Source: Clonostachys chloroleuca
Taxonomy: Eukaryota; Ascomycota; Sordariomycetes; Hypocreales; Bionectriaceae
Assembly: GCA_037952775.1 (NCBI GenBank)
Contig: JBANAY010000001.1
Span: 1,426,001-1,490,000, forward strand
Direction of reading: 5' to 3'
DNA: 64,000 nucleotides
The notes beneath the pieces were generated by a model that was given only the letters and a program-made list of their open reading frames with translations, was not told where the DNA came from and searched no databases. The position numbers were made by a program, and so were the translations under genes. Numbering within the stretch: position 1 is the stretch's first letter; each line of letters begins with the position of its first letter. Of the stretch, positions 32,860-43,560 are shown piece after piece.

Positions 32860-34215
32860 GGAGCATACCCCAACTCTGCGGTTGTGCATTGGTATCATCC
32901 ACTTGTTCTTCCCCAGCTTTCTAGCTAACACGCTGCTATTTAAGTATCTGTATAAGCTCAATCTCTTTTTGAATAGAAAATGAGGTTTTAGAATCCTCTG
33001 CGTTGGGAGTACACCTACAAAAATTTAGAGGTTAGCAGTCTTAAAGAAGTTGTTGGTTAAGGTATAGGTATCATCTAGACCTTTGCATCCACCAAATCTC
33101 CTGGAGGCATCGAACCTGCGCAACACGTATAGAGTAGGTAGCGACTCTGGAGCAGGGAATTTTCATCTACTTTAGGTGACTTTGGATCAAATTCTATCAT
33201 TTTAACATGCATTGATCTACAGTCTGGTGGCTAGGGTAGTATCTCGTATCCAATATTAGACGAATCCAAGAGGAATATTTAGGCACACCATGTACCTAGC
33301 AGCGCATGTCTCCACGCATTTATCTACCTGTGTAAACTTATAGGACAAATGTACGCAGTAAACTGGAAGCTAGCCACGCTCGCCATCGAAAGTGCCAGTC
33401 AGGTGTTACCTCAAGGGGTTTTGCTTCGCTGCCACTCAACACCGCCAAGTAGTAGCCTATCTTTCTCAAAAATAAGAATAAGATAAGGTGAATCCAATAA
33501 AGTGAGTTTACTGATAGCCAACAAAGACTTGTAAGAACTTAACATATGTTCCCGAGCCTGAACACCCTTCGCAGCAGCTTAACTCCACGTTTATTTCTTT
33601 TCGTTATTCAGGCAGAGGGTACAGCGTGCTCTTTCTCTTGCACTACTCCTTCATTTTAATATAGAGCTAGCGCCACTACGCGAGGAGGGAGAGAGTCCCG
33701 TTATAATCCTTTATTTGATTCATTTCCCGCTGGTTAAAGATAGTACCAACTTGACGTCTCTGAGCTTTTAAGTTCAAATGGTATCCCCATATATCTTGTG
33801 AAATTACATCTACTCAAGTTACGAGGTGCTAAGATAGTACTTGTACGTTTTGTGTCATGGCAGTGATGAGGTGCCCTAAGAAGATTGGCCATAGTCGATG
33901 CCAAATTCCGTTCTTTGACCCATTCCAGGGCTGAATCTGGGGCCCTCGGAGCTGCCGTTTCTGTAGCAGCTGAACAACCCCCATGTCTGGACGCCTTACA
34001 TCAGTGGAGCCGAGGCGACTATCATGTCCAATGCCCTTGCAGGGGTATTTTGGCATGAGCTGGCGGGCGTGCAGGAGAGCCGTAGGATTAGACCAAGGCG
34101 GGGTTAGGTAGTTATATTTCGTGCCCGTCGAAAATCATTCTCATGGGGCTGCTAGCAAGATACTTTGACACCAAACTTCACGCCTTTCTTTGAGGCTTTG
34201 AGCCTTTTGACCGTT
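32860..34215. other. 1.35-kb intergenic region, no gene supported
   Basis: Short frames only. A frame at 33829-34056 (-) has protein-like composition but no recognisable family and no splice partners. Confidence 0.45.
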
Positions 34216-35993
34216 ATGGCTACGTATTTCGACAACCATCAAGCGGAGCATAGAGCGCGTGCGCACCGGCCAGAGAATGAATATGTTCAGCAATCCTTCC
34301 CGAGCCATTCGAATTGGACAGGAAGTGCTCACAGCCTAACCGATGGCCAACCCCATCGTGATGAAAGCTACGAGCTACATCAGCAGTTGATCTCTCATGG
34401 TACATCGAAGGCCTTTCACCAACACCTAATCGAGCCATCTGCCGGAAACGTCCATCATCCAAGTTTTCTCAAGAGCACCCCCTGGGTTGGAATGCTCAGT
34501 TTGGTGGTAACTGTGCTTGCTGCCCTAGCTATCATTATCGTGCTAAAGACGGCTGACGGCGGCTGACGGCAAAGCGACGGATACCTGGCCAAGAGAAGCG
34601 AGATCCATCCAGCTTTCCGTGATACTTGCCATCCTGATCGCCTTGGTCAATTCATCCTTGACGCTTGCCTTTCACGAGGGTGCAGCCCTGGTCTGGTGGC
34701 TTAAGATGCTGAAAGGTGGCAACCTTGATGATAGCCACCGCTACTGGCAACACGGATCAAGCGCCTTTCAATCCATCAAAGGGCTGCTACACTTCAACAA
34801 AGTCACTCTTGTATCTATCGTCATGCTGTTGCTCATCTCCAGCCCCCGCTTCTGCAGAGGGCTGCAGAAATCATCACTGTCACCGAGAGTGAAGATGCGA
34901 CTTTCAACGCGGCCTTATCTCAGGACCAGTTCAACCAACCAACGGGCTACTACATGACCCACGCTCCATCGGTCAATGCCTCGACAGGCAATTTTTCACA
35001 GGTTGTGCAGGACTTTACGAACCGAAGGAACATTAGATTGTCCCTAGAGGGTTGCAAGGGAACCTGTTCGGGGATCTTTGTCACTGCTGGCTTCGATGTA
35101 AGTTGCACAAGAGGGGCCAAGACTACGATATAAATCTAACAACCGGTGCAAATGCCACAATTGGTTCTATACTTATCTCTTCTAACTCTATCTACGAGCC
35201 TGGAGTAATCACAGTCATGACTACCTACAAAGCAAATTCAGCTGATAAGGGGAATTTGATTTCCACCAACTGCACATTACATAGTGCTCAAGTGAAATAC
35301 CCGTTCAGCTACACCAATGGTACAATTGTTTTGGAAAGTGCAAGCTCTTCAGTCGATGAAACAGTCAATCGCACAACCAAGCTTGTTTATCCGGGCAAGG
35401 AAATTGTTGGCATTAGCAAACAGCCGTCGGCTTTTGGAGGCATCGCCTATGCACTAGGGAGCATCTACAACAGCCAAGTGAAAGTTTACAAGTCGGCGGA
35501 ATTAGCCATTATGGGCTCCGGCCTGATGGCTTATACCTACAGAAACTTCACAGACGATGAGCTAGGGAGTAAAAGCATGAGGTGGGTTGATCCAACGCCC
35601 GCCATCCTGGACGCCGTCCGCGAGGTGACCTTCCGCACCGCGATAGCGTTTTCAGATCCCCCCGCGCAACAGACAGTTCGAGGTAGCCAGTTGCGTTCAA
35701 TCACTAAATACAAGATTAACATGAAGTTTTTCGGTGGAACTCTGGCCATCACTCTCTTCAGCACCCTAGCAGTTGTTATTTTATTTCACGGGTTCTGGAG
35801 GCTTGGTCGTCCAGTATCGATGAGCCCGCTTGAGATTGCCACCGCATTTCAGGCACCTATCACCAAAGGGACAGTTTCTATAGCTTCTGATGCAGATGAT
35901 ATTGCCAAGCAGATTGGCAGGCGTGAAGTCAGATACAGGGATGTGTATCTGCCGGATGGAACTCAATCGAGAGCTATCATATCTACAGCCTAG
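34216..35993 (+). pseudogene. Fungal multi-TM membrane protein, disrupted by frameshifts
   Basis: Three overlapping-frame segments form one protein. Segment 1 (34216-34566) ends in a TM helix (LSLVVTVLAALAIIIVLKTA). Segment 2 (to about 34830) has LSVILAILIALVNSSLTLAF and HEGAALVWW, typical of a fungal membrane-protein family with a large glycosylated loop. The following frame gives LLQRAAEIITVTESEDATFN, and segment 3 (about 35110-35993) gives an N-glycosylation-rich loop and a last TM (TLAITLFSTLAVVILFHGFW). Shift 1 is a perfect 10-bp tandem duplication (34551-34560 and 34561-34570); removing one unit restores the frame through KTADGKATDTW. Shifts 2 and 3 lie near 34830-34850 and in the G run near 35110. 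None fits an intron. Function unknown. Confidence 0.75.
34551..34570 (+). repeat. Perfect 10-bp tandem duplication (GGCTGACGGC x2)
   Basis: Two identical adjacent 10-mers inside the coding sequence of the membrane-protein pseudogene. The length is not a multiple of three, so it shifts the frame; the deduced protein is continuous if one unit is ignored. Confidence 0.9.
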
Positions 35994-36622
35994 GCATCTC
36001 CTCACAGTTAGTGCACCGGCTTGTTCCTATAATGTTAGGTAGAAACCAGATCACGGAGGTACAGTTAAGGGGTAGAAAGTAGAGATCGGGGAAGAGAGGT
36101 GAAGGGGGGATCAGCAACTAGATATATCTTGAAGGGGAAGGTAATCAAGGCTAATGAGCAAGATACATGGCCCAATAATACGAGGGCCAATTAATGAATA
36201 TCAAGCTAAATGTAACCTGGGTGAAACTTACTAGCTAGGTCCGAGAAGGAAGGCCGCATGCTGGCCCTTTTCAAGATCTAATGTAGCAATCTCCGAACAG
36301 TCTCTACCTCTAGCCCCGGCAAACCGTAACACCCAATGGGACCATCTCAGCGGATCTATGAAGCAAACCAAAATCTAGGTTTCCCCGGAACTAACTAAGC
36401 TTCTCTTGCCGTGGTGCCATGAGAGAATCCCTGTCAAGTGAGAGCGGGATCGGAGGCTAACCGCATACAAGCAGCCTCCGCTCGGCTCCAACCGTCAGAT
36501 CATTTCCATCTTACTGTTGGGACTCAATCATCAACGGATAAAGCCTGCCGATGTTGGGCTGGAACTAACGACAGACTGAAACTCCATCTAAAACGCCATC
36601 AAGAATAGAGATAGAATTCATC
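35994..36622. other. Intergenic, no gene seen
   Basis: Between the membrane-protein pseudogene and the oxidoreductase; presumably carries the promoter of the latter. Confidence 0.5.
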
Positions 36623-37915
36623 ATGTCCTCATCCCGAATCTTGGGTGTCGGAATTATTGGCGCTGGGGTAGGCTGGAATCTCCACTTCAATCACCCATCA
36701 CTCAATGACGATGGCCTTTCTACCCCTCACCCCCTTCAACCGCCAGTGAGACCACATCTGACTAACTTGTTGTGCCAAAGGAAGTATTCCAAGTCTGTCA
36801 TGGGCCTTGTCTTTTTCTTCTCTCGCACCAATACAAAATCGAGTCCATCTGTGATATCTCTCAGACGCAGCTGAATCACAGTGCAGCAAAGTTTCACATC
36901 CCCCACAAGACCTCGGAGCCTCAGGAGGTCATCGACCATCCCAAGGTGAATGTCGTCTTCGTCCTCACCTCCGACGACAGCCATGAAGCTCTTGCAATTG
37001 CTTCTCTCAAGGCCAACAAGCATGTGTTCGTCGAGAAGCCCATGACCCTCTCCATCCCGTCTGCGAACCGGATCCTTGCTGCCCAGAACGAGAGCACGGC
37101 CAAGGCATTCGTTGGTTACATGCGCCGTTATGCCCCCAGCTACGTGAATGCTTTCAAGAGGGAGATCGTGGCCATCCCCAAGATCCTCTATGCCCGCGTT
37201 CGCGACTTCAGCGGTCCCAACGCTCAGTTTGTCAACCAGAGCGGCACGTTCCAGGTCAAGGGCACCGATTTCCCGCCACGTGCAAATGAGGAGCGTAACC
37301 GTCGCTTTGAGGCTCTGTTCAACGAAGCTTTCCCCGGGCAGGAGATTACCGACGAAAAGCGCAGGCTGTGCCGCTTCCTGGGCAGCCTGGGATCTCATGA
37401 TCTCTCTCTGATGCGCGAGACTCTTGGGTTCCCCGAGGCAGTGCTTGGTTCTTCGGCCAATGATCCGTTCTACAGCGCTATTCTTTCTTTCCGGAACAGC
37501 GATGGATCCCCGTACTCGGTCACGTATGAGAGTGGAATTGACTCCGTTCCTAGTTTTGATGCGCACATCGCGGTCTATGGTAGTACCAAGAGAGTCAGTA
37601 TCAAGGTATATTCCCCTCTCTTTCCTACTGGTATTTTTACAAGTGAACTGGATCAAAATCTAATGGCTTTGGATGTAATAGTACGACAGCCCATACGTAA
37701 AGGGTCTTCCTATAACGGTTGAGGTCGAAGAATTGAATGAGCACGGAGAAATCCAACGCCGATCTGTGCTTTCGTCGTACGAGGATTGCTACACCGCTGA
37801 ATTCCAGGAGCTTTATGAGTCTTTAGTGAACGGAAAGCCAATCAAGACAACAGTAGAGGATGCTAAGCAGGATTTGAAGCTGTTTGACATGATCTACCGC
37901 AAGTTAGGAAATTAG
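36623..37915 (+). CDS. Gfo/Idh/MocA-family NAD(P)-dependent oxidoreductase
   Basis: Sugar or inositol-type dehydrogenase. Exons 36623-36667, 36781-37605 and 37682-37915 join in phase, 367 aa. The Rossmann motif GVGIIGAGEV (residues 8-17) is created by removing intron 1 (113 nt). The family signature EKPMTLS follows VNVVFVLTSDDSHEALAIAS, and the C-terminal alpha/beta domain has YGSTKRVSIKYDSPYVKGLP across intron 2. The segment FVGYMRRYAPSYVNAFK corresponds to the usual substrate-binding region after the EKP loop. No secretion signal. Substrate unknown. It sits intact between broken genes. Confidence 0.9.
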
Positions 37916-38017
37916 AATGAAGATAAAACATAGAGACTTGCAGGGCAAATGGGTTTCAAGTTTAAATTTCAAGCCAACTTTTCAGATACATTGAATATGC
38001 AGGCCTTGTAAGATCAA

Positions 38018-41000
38018 TCAAACACCGAAGTGAACATAAGGAATCCAGTGTGCCTCTGCCCTCTCGTCTAAAGTAATATCTCTTCCCATCCTATCACCTC
38101 TCTCATCAACCTCGCCTGTAACCGCCCCATCCCCCGCCGGAAGTTGGCCTGCTTCAGGTTTTGGTTTTCCACCTCGTATGGCTGATGAAATAAGCCAAAC
38201 ATCTCGGAGTTCCCGGCTGGCGCGATGGAGGCCTCGACAGACCGAGTCGTCAGTCATGCCTCCGTCTCGGATTCCCTCATATGTAAGTCTGGCCATATCC
38301 ACGCATATCTCATCATTAACTTCCCATAAAGTACCAACCACATGCCGAAAGCCTGCCAGCTGGAAAGCACTGATAAGATGGATGCTCTCGTCGACGAAAC
38401 TCTCATCCCTGATTCGGCCGGTCCCACATGCTGACAGATACGCGAGAAAGGGTGGATTTTGGTGGAGGTTCATCTCAAGAAGAGTGGCCACCGTCAGCGG
38501 GCTGGTGTTTCGATCCTCCACCAACAGCTCACTCTTCGATGGGTCGTCTGGATGCGAAAGTCCATGTCCGGCGAAGTGGAATATCCTACAACCGGCCAGA
38601 TGAGACCTAATGTCTTGGTAACGGCGGCCGGGCTCAAGAGGGTTGAGTGCGAGCGACTGATGAAGATCATGTAACATCTCTATCTCATCAGTAGCATAGG
38701 GGAGGTTGGAATAACCTGGGGTGCGTTCCATCGAGACAAGAAGGGACGAACCCATATGGGCAGTCACTTGGTCACTGCGACGACGACCATTTATGATGGC
38801 CTTTATAGAGGGACTGTAAGACGACATGACCCTGTCGAGCACTGTGTCGCCAGAGCTTTCTTCATGGCGCCCTGCAGCATGGAGAGGAAATTTGCTTAGA
38901 GGACCAGTGGGAATCCACCAAATATGAGGCCAGTCGTTGTCGGGCGGCGGCTGTGTAAATGTCAAGGCTTCCAGAATTGGACCGGCGATGTAATCCCATA
39001 ACCACTCTAGTACTTCTGGAGTTCCTGGGCTTCCTCGTCGGCTCTTTTCTTCGATATCGTCTCTTTCAAGCCCTTTCAGTCGCAGTGATCGGATCCTCTG
39101 ACTTTCAACTATGATCGCATCACAACGATGCTTGCTGACATTGACGACAACAATCGGCCCCTGGCTAGCCGCAGCATGAATATCTGACTCACTTGGCGGG
39201 AGTAGGAACTGCTCAAATCCTGCCCGTTTGCGGATTTCCATGATCAACTGGTTGAGTTTGTCGCCTGTATCATGACGCTGAGTCGCCTCTGCTCTCCAGG
39301 AACTTCGAGCATCTTGGCTTTTAGTATCTTGCTGTTTGGTGGAAGAGTTGACGCGTGATGGTGGCTTTTCCAGCTCATCGCGTAGAGCTATAAACTGCTC
39401 TGCCAAATCAGGGTATTTCTCCTGCAGCTCCACGATATCTATGCGCATATCTTCTAGAGATGTAGCAAGTACACCGCGACCGTTTTCAAGAAAGTTCAAT
39501 GCAGTCAATGGCGGTTCGTTGGCATGCATTGCCACTGCTGCGGTATCAGACGCGAGCCCAACTGCCTGACGAAGCCGATGCTGTCTATCAGCATTCTCAA
39601 GATGTCGCGATGTCAGCCTAGGAATCAGAGAATTCACAAGCTCAGAGGCCTCGAACGCTCGGTCCCACTTCTCAATCATTGAGTATAGGTCAAGGAGTCT
39701 GTCGCCTGCCCGTATTCGATCATCAATGTAGAAACTCGACTGGCGTAAAACAGATTCGCAGTTTGATATCATCTTAACCGTGTCATCCACGTTGCTTTCT
39801 AAACTGAGTTTCGTCATTAAGGCGTCCACGTAATTCATCAGCAGTCCTCCGCTGTCCGGATGGTCTTTTGGGGTAATATCGATAGCCTGCCGTCTTAGAT
39901 CGATGGACTTGTCAAGATCAGCGACAGCTCCGTCGTACAAGTAGCGGTCCAGCATCCGGTTTCCAAGGTTGTTTAACCACCTGGAATAGTTTGGGTGGTC
40001 CTCTGGAGTGGTAGAGATAGCCTCTTGGCTGGCCTTTATAGCCTCTTCAAGGTCAGTTATGTCTCCATTAATCGAATACCTATTGCCTAGGCGGACTGCA
40101 AGATTATTCAACCACTCTCCCCGAAGTAGGTGGTCCTCTTGACTTGTGTCAACGGCCTGTCGTATAAATTCGATGGCCATATCAAGGTCCGCCGCTAGTC
40201 TTGTCCTTTGATATCTGTCTCCCAGCCCAACACCAACCCTATTCAACCACCGTGGGCGTTCTAGGCTGTGGTCTGGAACTACATTCAGAGCGCGCTGGGT
40301 GAGCTGAATATATCCTTCAAGATCAACCATGGCTTCAGTCTGCACATATCTCTCATAAAGCACATCCGCAAGATTTGATAAGAGCACTGGATGGTCTGAG
40401 TTGGTCTCTGGGGTACTCTCTAGAGCGTTCGTTCGAAGGTATCTTAGCCTAAGTCCTTTTCCGAGATCATGTAGCCATTTTGGAAGGTCTGGAAAGTCTT
40501 CGGGCGCTAAATCGATAGCTTGTCGCACGGCTTGGATGGCCTCATCAACATGAGAAATGTCTTCCGTTTTTGTCGCTCTAGCATGTAGACACCTCCCGAG
40601 ATGGTTCAGCCATGTTGCACGTTCAGAGTGATCTTCTGGTCCCATGTTAACGGCCTGCCGCGAGGCTTGGATAGCCCCCTCCAGGTCCTCCATGTTCCCA
40701 GCCCTGACAAATAATGCCCGCAGTCCCTTGCTGAGATCGTTTAACAATCCTGCATATTCCAGATCATGTTCTGCACTCGTATCGGTGGCCAGCCGCAGGA
40801 GTCGGACAGCTTCTTCGAGGTCAGTTGCATCCATTTCCTTGTCGTATCTATGACCAAGTAAGATTGCAAGAGTCCGTAACCGCTTCGCACGCTGGGGATC
40901 ATCTTCTGGGGTAGAACTGATGGCCTCTTGCATAAAATCGATACCCTCTTCAACATCATCAAGTTCCTTAGCCCGCAAGTACCTGGTAAGAAATCGAATT

Positions 41001-41665
41001 CCAAGAGAATGCAGTCCTTCTCCATAAGCTGAGTGTTCCCTTGGGGTTTTGCTGATAGCTTGCAGTGTAAACTTAATCGTCTCCTGAAGGTCAGGCAGAG
41101 CTTTTGTTATATCGTATTTATCATCAAGTTGGTCTGCGAGAGCATATAACCAGTTGAAGTAGATAGGGCTGCCTCGGGGAATCTCGTATATGGGGTTTTC
41201 ATGCGATATTTCGTGGATAGCACGCCGTGTGGCTTGAATGGCTTCCTCAAGGTCGGCTATATCTCGAGTTCTAAGGAATTTAATCCGCAATGCAATTCCA
41301 AGTCTGTATAACAGCCAACATAAATAGCTTGGATCATACGATACTTTGTCGATGGCAAGTCGTATGATGCGAATAGTCTCTTCGCTATCATCTATTTCTC
41401 CAACCTCGTGGTATCTCCACCCGAGTTGGATCCCGAGACGATATAGTAATCCTATATATTCTGGATCATCTTCCGGGGTAACAAAGAGAGCCCTCCGCGC
41501 AACTCGGATGGATTTCTCCAGGTCAGATATTGCTTCAGTCCTCTTGTATCTGATAAATAGCTGATTTCCAAGGTAGTTCAGCCAATTTGCATCGTCCAGG
41601 CTGTCTCCCGAAGCGGCACCAAGGTCATGAGGTGTATTTTGGCCCGCCTCTTCAAGATTCCCCAT
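38018..41665 (-). CDS. TPR-CHAT protein (caspase-like peptidase domain), 1215 aa
   Basis: A single uninterrupted exon. Residues about 25-680 are roughly fourteen TPR-like units of about 45-48 aa with the consensus WLNxLGxxLxxRYxRT...DLEEAI...RQAIDxxPEDHP. Unit 9 (near LRLRYLRTNALESTPETNSD) has lost most of its second helix. The C-terminal third is a CHAT domain, a clan CD peptidase related to caspases and separase: GPIVVVNVSKHRCDAIIVES opens it, with catalytic His in IFHFAGHG (about residue 1030) and catalytic Cys in YLSACGTG (about 1079), then FRHVVGTLWEVND. Both catalytic residues are present, so it is probably active. In bacteria TPR-CHAT proteins act in immunity-type cell death; in fungi the role is largely unknown. 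No recognisable sensor domain, signal peptide or TM. Confidence 0.92.
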   Translation of the reverse strand: MGNLEEAGQNTPHDLGAASGDSLDDANWLNYLGNQLFIRYKRTEAISDLEKSIRVARRALFVTPEDDPEYIGLLYRLGIQLGWRYHEVGEIDDSEETIRIIRLAIDKVSYDPSYLCWLLYRLGIALRIKFLRTRDIADLEEAIQATRRAIHEISHENPIYEIPRGSPIYFNWLYALADQLDDKYDITKALPDLQETIKFTLQAISKTPREHSAYGEGLHSLGIRFLTRYLRAKELDDVEEGIDFMQEAISSTPEDDPQRAKRLRTLAILLGHRYDKEMDATDLEEAVRLLRLATDTSAEHDLEYAGLLNDLSKGLRALFVRAGNMEDLEGAIQASRQAVNMGPEDHSERATWLNHLGRCLHARATKTEDISHVDEAIQAVRQAIDLAPEDFPDLPKWLHDLGKGLRLRYLRTNALESTPETNSDHPVLLSNLADVLYERYVQTEAMVDLEGYIQLTQRALNVVPDHSLERPRWLNRVGVGLGDRYQRTRLAADLDMAIEFIRQAVDTSQEDHLLRGEWLNNLAVRLGNRYSINGDITDLEEAIKASQEAISTTPEDHPNYSRWLNNLGNRMLDRYLYDGAVADLDKSIDLRRQAIDITPKDHPDSGGLLMNYVDALMTKLSLESNVDDTVKMISNCESVLRQSSFYIDDRIRAGDRLLDLYSMIEKWDRAFEASELVNSLIPRLTSRHLENADRQHRLRQAVGLASDTAAVAMHANEPPLTALNFLENGRGVLATSLEDMRIDIVELQEKYPDLAEQFIALRDELEKPPSRVNSSTKQQDTKSQDARSSWRAEATQRHDTGDKLNQLIMEIRKRAGFEQFLLPPSESDIHAAASQGPIVVVNVSKHRCDAIIVESQRIRSLRLKGLERDDIEEKSRRGSPGTPEVLEWLWDYIAGPILEALTFTQPPPDNDWPHIWWIPTGPLSKFPLHAAGRHEESSGDTVLDRVMSSYSPSIKAIINGRRRSDQVTAHMGSSLLVSMERTPGYSNLPYATDEIEMLHDLHQSLALNPLEPGRRYQDIRSHLAGCRIFHFAGHGLSHPDDPSKSELLVEDRNTSPLTVATLLEMNLHQNPPFLAYLSACGTGRIRDESFVDESIHLISAFQLAGFRHVVGTLWEVNDEICVDMARLTYEGIRDGGMTDDSVCRGLHRASRELRDVWLISSAIRGGKPKPEAGQLPAGDGAVTGEVDERGDRMGRDITLDERAEAHWIPYVHFGV

Positions 41666-43560
41666 ATTCGCTTTTCCAAACTATCTGAACTACTTTTAGT
41701 CTACCCATGCGGGTTTATTCGTAGATGGCATTATAAACTCACCTACCTTTCCAAAATGCCAAAAGGGCATCTAGCGAAGAGTGTTTGAAGGGCAGTTTAG
41801 CGTATCTGGTAACTCTACCACCCACCGCCCGAAGCTCTCGGCTTCTCTGTTGCACGACAGTAATGGCACGAAGAAAAAAAGAGCAGATTAATGACTACGT
41901 ATTGAGGGATTAACAAAAGTTCACACTCCCCACCTCACGATGGTTCGCCTCCGCTACATATAAGGAGCTGCAAGGCAACCTAGGCTGCCTTACTCAGCCT
42001 AAATTACCCGTACACCCCAGAAGATGACACATTAAGTTGCGACACTCAACTATTATACTACTTATTGTCAAAGTCTGCGCGCAGTATTATCAAAGGTGTC
42101 AAGGGCTAATAATCATTACTGGGAAGACAAAGTACTGAATATTGTCTATATGTGTTACTTTAGACTAGTTTTTTATCCAAGTAGTCATAAAAAGTGGTCT
42201 GCTCAGAACGACCTCTTATTTCGATGTCTCATTTCTTCTGTCACCCAATGGACGCCCTCCTCCTTGATGCCCCTCTCTGCGCAGAGTAAAATGGACCGTG
42301 AGGCGTTAGACTACGTAGTGAAGGGAGAAAGGCTACTCTAAATATCTACTCCGTACACTTCTAGTCCAAATATTCCCTCCATTAGCTACATCTAGAACTC
42401 AGACTCCTTTCGAATTATGCCGATCGCAGCTCAAAACCAAGATTGTGTCTGTTCGCTCTTTCATCAATAAGCTAACTACCAGCCGGTCATCAATGCAAAT
42501 CACAGCCCTAACAACCAAGCTCTCTAGAATCTAGACAGAGATTGGTAGCAATACTCAGCTCCGTATACTCAATTCATCGACCCTCAGTCGTGAAATCGTC
42601 TCCATAAGAAAGAGAGCCAGGCAACGGCCATGCTCAGCACCATGTCGAAACCCGTGTCGCCGATACCAAACTATTACCGGAAAACAACTGTACCAACTTC
42701 CGAGCAACAGGATACTTAGCCTTTTTGAGAACCAAACAAATAGCACGGCGGAGACGAGGAGGCTGTGTCGATCCGGAACTTCCCCGCGGGCCAGTCGACA
42801 TTACCAAGCAACCACGATCCCTGAAACAACAATCCCATGTTTATCCCGTCCGGGGCACTCCTCATCTCTGGACATAGCTTCATGACGCCCACACTGCGCG
42901 AATTGGAGCCACAACCGGGGGCGGTACAGAGGAAAACCCACAGAAGACCGACGGCGACAGGTCCAAACTCTCCCTTCCTGGTCATCGAGAGCCAATCATA
43001 CCAGCTTCGCATTCATACGCCGGATATTCGTCATCAATTACAAGCTCATCGCCCTCCGCTAAGCCCGAGACTGACTGACGTATCTTGTGGGCTTTTGGGC
43101 AGCTCTGTCCAATCAGCAGCACCACGTTACCAACCCTGCGCCCCATTTCATCCCACTTCAGTGCTGCTTTAAACCGCCTGCACCGAAATGCCCCGCTCAT
43201 TAATGCAGATGCCGCATGTCTGCATAAATGCTACCCAGAGTTGCACAACTCTACCCGAACAATTTGGAAGTAGAGTCAAAAGAGGTTTGAATTGTCTGTG
43301 GAACGAGCGGGTTCGGCGCAATAATATTACCGGATATACAAGAGCTCTATCTAAAACATATTGTATGGGGGCGACATGATCAAAAGCTTGGAAAACCAAA
43401 GCATAGTCGTACGGAGGGATATCTCGACAGAGGTTGCATACTCATAGAACAGCCATTCGACTCCAAGGATATATTTCCAGCCAAGCCTCCTTTCTCTCTT
43501 CAAAGTGCCTCAACGTGATACCATTGCTCGTATCTACAGGTAATGAAACCGTAGCAGGGC
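41666..43560. other. 1.9-kb intergenic region, no gene supported
   Basis: Upstream of the TPR-CHAT gene and downstream of the zinc-finger gene. Frames are short, overlap on both strands and show no domain. Confidence 0.5.

Noticed and set aside
33061..33130. tRNA T-arm-like GGTTCGA on the minus strand
   Set aside because: The flanking stem does not pair and no acceptor or D-arm is present.
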